A DNA stretch of 64,000 nucleotides from Bacteroidales bacterium 52_46 (GTDB lineage: Bacteria > Bacteroidota > Bacteroidia > Bacteroidales > Muribaculaceae): NCBI GenBank assembly GCA_001915385.1, contig MNQK01000001.1, positions 124,001 through 188,000 on the forward strand, written 5' to 3'. Positions 62,819-64,000 of this stretch are shown piece after piece. The notes under the pieces were generated by a model. That model ran no database searches. It was not told the origin of the DNA and worked only from the letters and a program-made list of their open reading frames with translations. Every line of letters starts with the position of its first letter. Within the stretch, counting starts at the first letter, position 1. The position numbers were made by a program, and so were the translations under genes.

Positions 62819-63125
62819 ATGCAGACATCAACCATACGGCTTTACTCATTGAATTATGCAGAAATAAAAACGTATCTGACGGCCGCGTTATTCATCGCCG
62901 GCAATATCATACTTCCGCAACTTTTCCATCTCATGCCGCAGGGAGGAGTGACATGGCTGCCGATTTGCTACCGTACTGCTCTATCAGATTGCCGGCACAT
63001 TGGGTGAACGGGCAATAAAAGGTGATTTCTATCTCGCCATACAGGATTTCCGCATAGGCCTACCGGACATGTTGCTCCAAATCCTCGTAGGCTACCTCTT
63101 CATCAGATATCTCATAAAGAGATAA
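62819..63125 (+). pseudogene. broken ECF-transporter-like membrane gene with internal deletion
   Basis: The first part (62819 onward: MQTSTIRLYSLNYAEIKTYL, then FHLMPQGGVTWLPI) looks like the N-terminus of a multi-membrane S-component-like protein. After WLPI the frame shifts and stops at 63007. In another frame, codons from about 62970 to 63125 give LLYQIAGTLGERAIKGDF and LPDMLLQILVGYLFIRYL, the expected C-terminus. The middle membrane segments are missing, so an internal deletion has destroyed the gene. The missing length (roughly 80-100 codons) is an estimate from memory of such proteins. Confidence 0.7.
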
Positions 63126-63174
63126 CCGATGATATCATCCTCATTGTTGCTTTGAAAAAAAATACAGCGATAAT

Positions 63175-63231
63175 GGTTTTAAATTAAACTATTATCACTA
63201 TATTTGCGCTATAACAGTTTAATTTTAAACC
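63175..63231 (+). promoter_or_regulatory. inverted operator and -7 box for the hipBA-like operon
   Basis: GGTTTTAAATTAAACT (63175-63190) and AGTTTAATTTTAAACC (63216-63231) are near-perfect inverted 16-mers. They flank the -7 box TATATTTG (63199-63206). The right arm ends next to the start codon. This arrangement suits autoregulation by HipB. Confidence 0.7.
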
Positions 63232-63591
63232 ATGAATGAAAATATTTATATGCTCCCGGATACTGTCATAGCTCAAAAAATAGGAAAAAAACTACGACAC
63301 ATGAGGCTAAGGCAGAACTATACCCAGCAAAAACTGGGAGAAGATGCACAGGTATCCCTCTCCACTATAAAGAAAATTGAGCATGGAGAAATCGGCTCAT
63401 TTGACTCTTTTATCCGAATTATCAGAATATTGGGACTTCTCGACATATTCAATCCCATGCTTGAGGATGAAGAGTTAAGTCCAAATGAATATTACAGGAT
63501 TGTACAAGAGACCAAAAAGAAAGAACGGAAAAGAGCCTTAAAAGCAGTATCCGATAACAAGACCGACAATAAGGAGGAATCAGAATGGTAG
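63232..63591 (+). CDS. HipB-like XRE-family transcriptional regulator (antitoxin)
   Basis: This 119-residue protein has an XRE helix-turn-helix (about 10-70: RLRQNYTQQKLGEDAQVSLSTIKKIEHGE), with a charged Lys-rich C-terminal tail. It lies upstream of a HipA-type gene that starts 7 bases before its stop. It should bind the HipA toxin and repress the operon through the inverted operator upstream. Its start is the ATG at 63232, with the operator at -1. Confidence 0.85.
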   Translation: MNENIYMLPDTVIAQKIGKKLRHMRLRQNYTQQKLGEDAQVSLSTIKKIEHGEIGSFDSFIRIIRILGLLDIFNPMLEDEELSPNEYYRIVQETKKKERKRALKAVSDNKTDNKEESEW

Positions 63592-64000
63592 ACATAGCAA
63601 GGGTGAACCTTTACGGAATGCCGATGGGAGCATTGCGTTGGGACAACCGCAGGAATATAGGACAATTTGAATATGCCGACAGTTTTATTGGCAAAGGGAT
63701 AGAGCCATCTCCATTACTTATGCCGGTCAGAGCCGGTAGAGTATATTCATTCTCCGACATAGGCAAAGAGACATTCAAAGGGCTGCCCGGTATGCTGGCC
63801 GATTCACTGCCGGACACCTACGGACGTGCCCTTTTTGACCGTTGGCTTGCCCTGACAGGACGACAAAGCGGAAATGCCGTCGAAACTTTATGCTTTCTCG
63901 GCAAACGCTGTATGGGTGCGATGGAATTTGAACCGGCAATGGATACCCCTTACCGCCCGGACGTGAATATCGAAATCGACTCCCTTGTCGAAGTCGCAAG
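63585..64000 (+). CDS. HipA-family kinase-type toxin, 5' part only
   Basis: The window ends within this gene; 138 codons are seen. The N-terminus (VNLYGMPMGALRW, YADSFIGKG, then KGLPGMLADSLPDTYGRALF) is the HipA_N domain of HipA Ser/Thr kinases, which phosphorylate targets such as glutamyl-tRNA synthetase. The catalytic domain lies beyond the edge. The ATG at 63585 is used; it overlaps hipB by 7 bases. Confidence 0.85.
   Translation, partial: MVDIARVNLYGMPMGALRWDNRRNIGQFEYADSFIGKGIEPSPLLMPVRAGRVYSFSDIGKETFKGLPGMLADSLPDTYGRALFDRWLALTGRQSGNAVETLCFLGKRCMGAMEFEPAMDTPYRPDVNIEIDSLVEVA

Overview
The window looks like a chromosomal segment of a gut-type Bacteroidales bacterium, most likely close to Muribaculaceae; the family placement is inference. 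The evidence is TAnnTTTG-type -7 boxes before many genes, few Shine-Dalgarno sites, a SusC/SusD utilisation locus, serine palmitoyltransferase for sphingolipids, a type IX secretion (T9SS) sorting domain together with a T9SS plug protein, two rubrerythrins, and DUF5606, DUF4249 and DUF6377 proteins. There is no rRNA, CRISPR array or prophage. One tRNA (Arg, CCG) is present.

Layout. 1-13 kb holds housekeeping genes: a partial AAA ATPase, pyrF, prfA, an amino-sugar-kinase-like/RapZ fusion with a MurU-like nucleotidyltransferase, a metal permease with an HMA domain, DUF5606, a udk-small ORF-lptB cluster, hicAB, mlaEF and a glycosyltransferase. 13-30 kb is a polysaccharide utilisation locus: a DUF6377 regulator, SusC, SusD, a five-repeat SusE/F-like lipoprotein, a clan GH-D lipoprotein hydrolase, an AraC regulator, a broken hydrolase, DUF3737 and a divergent 1105-aa alpha-amylase carrying CBM26-like and T9SS sorting domains. 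The enzymes suggest an alpha-glucan substrate.

30-36 kb is a compact operon: a membrane protein, a TonB receptor, a relic of a collapsed second receptor/lipoprotein pair, a DUF4249 lipoprotein, a LytS-type kinase built from two tandem modules (the first with Asp in place of the phospho-accepting His), and a LytTR regulator. This is the best candidate here for an undescribed sensing system. 36-64 kb returns to core functions: a SufT-like protein, lpxH, ispD, recG, ndk, an M23/LysM peptidase, rplS, pta-ackA, ddh-lgt, spt, two rubrerythrins, a YgbA-family protein, tcdA, a nitroreductase, two glycosyltransferases, a GH35 beta-galactosidase, ung, the T9SS plug, a broken ECF-type membrane gene and a HipBA-type pair cut by the window edge.

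The intergenic regions are unusually rich in small non-coding repeats: several palindromic families repeated across the window, a 322-bp MITE-like element with 35-bp inverted ends, and a 106-bp element with perfect 16-bp inverted ends and an 11-bp target duplication, inserted into one of the palindromic elements. About 10-bp tandem repeats occur in four other gaps.
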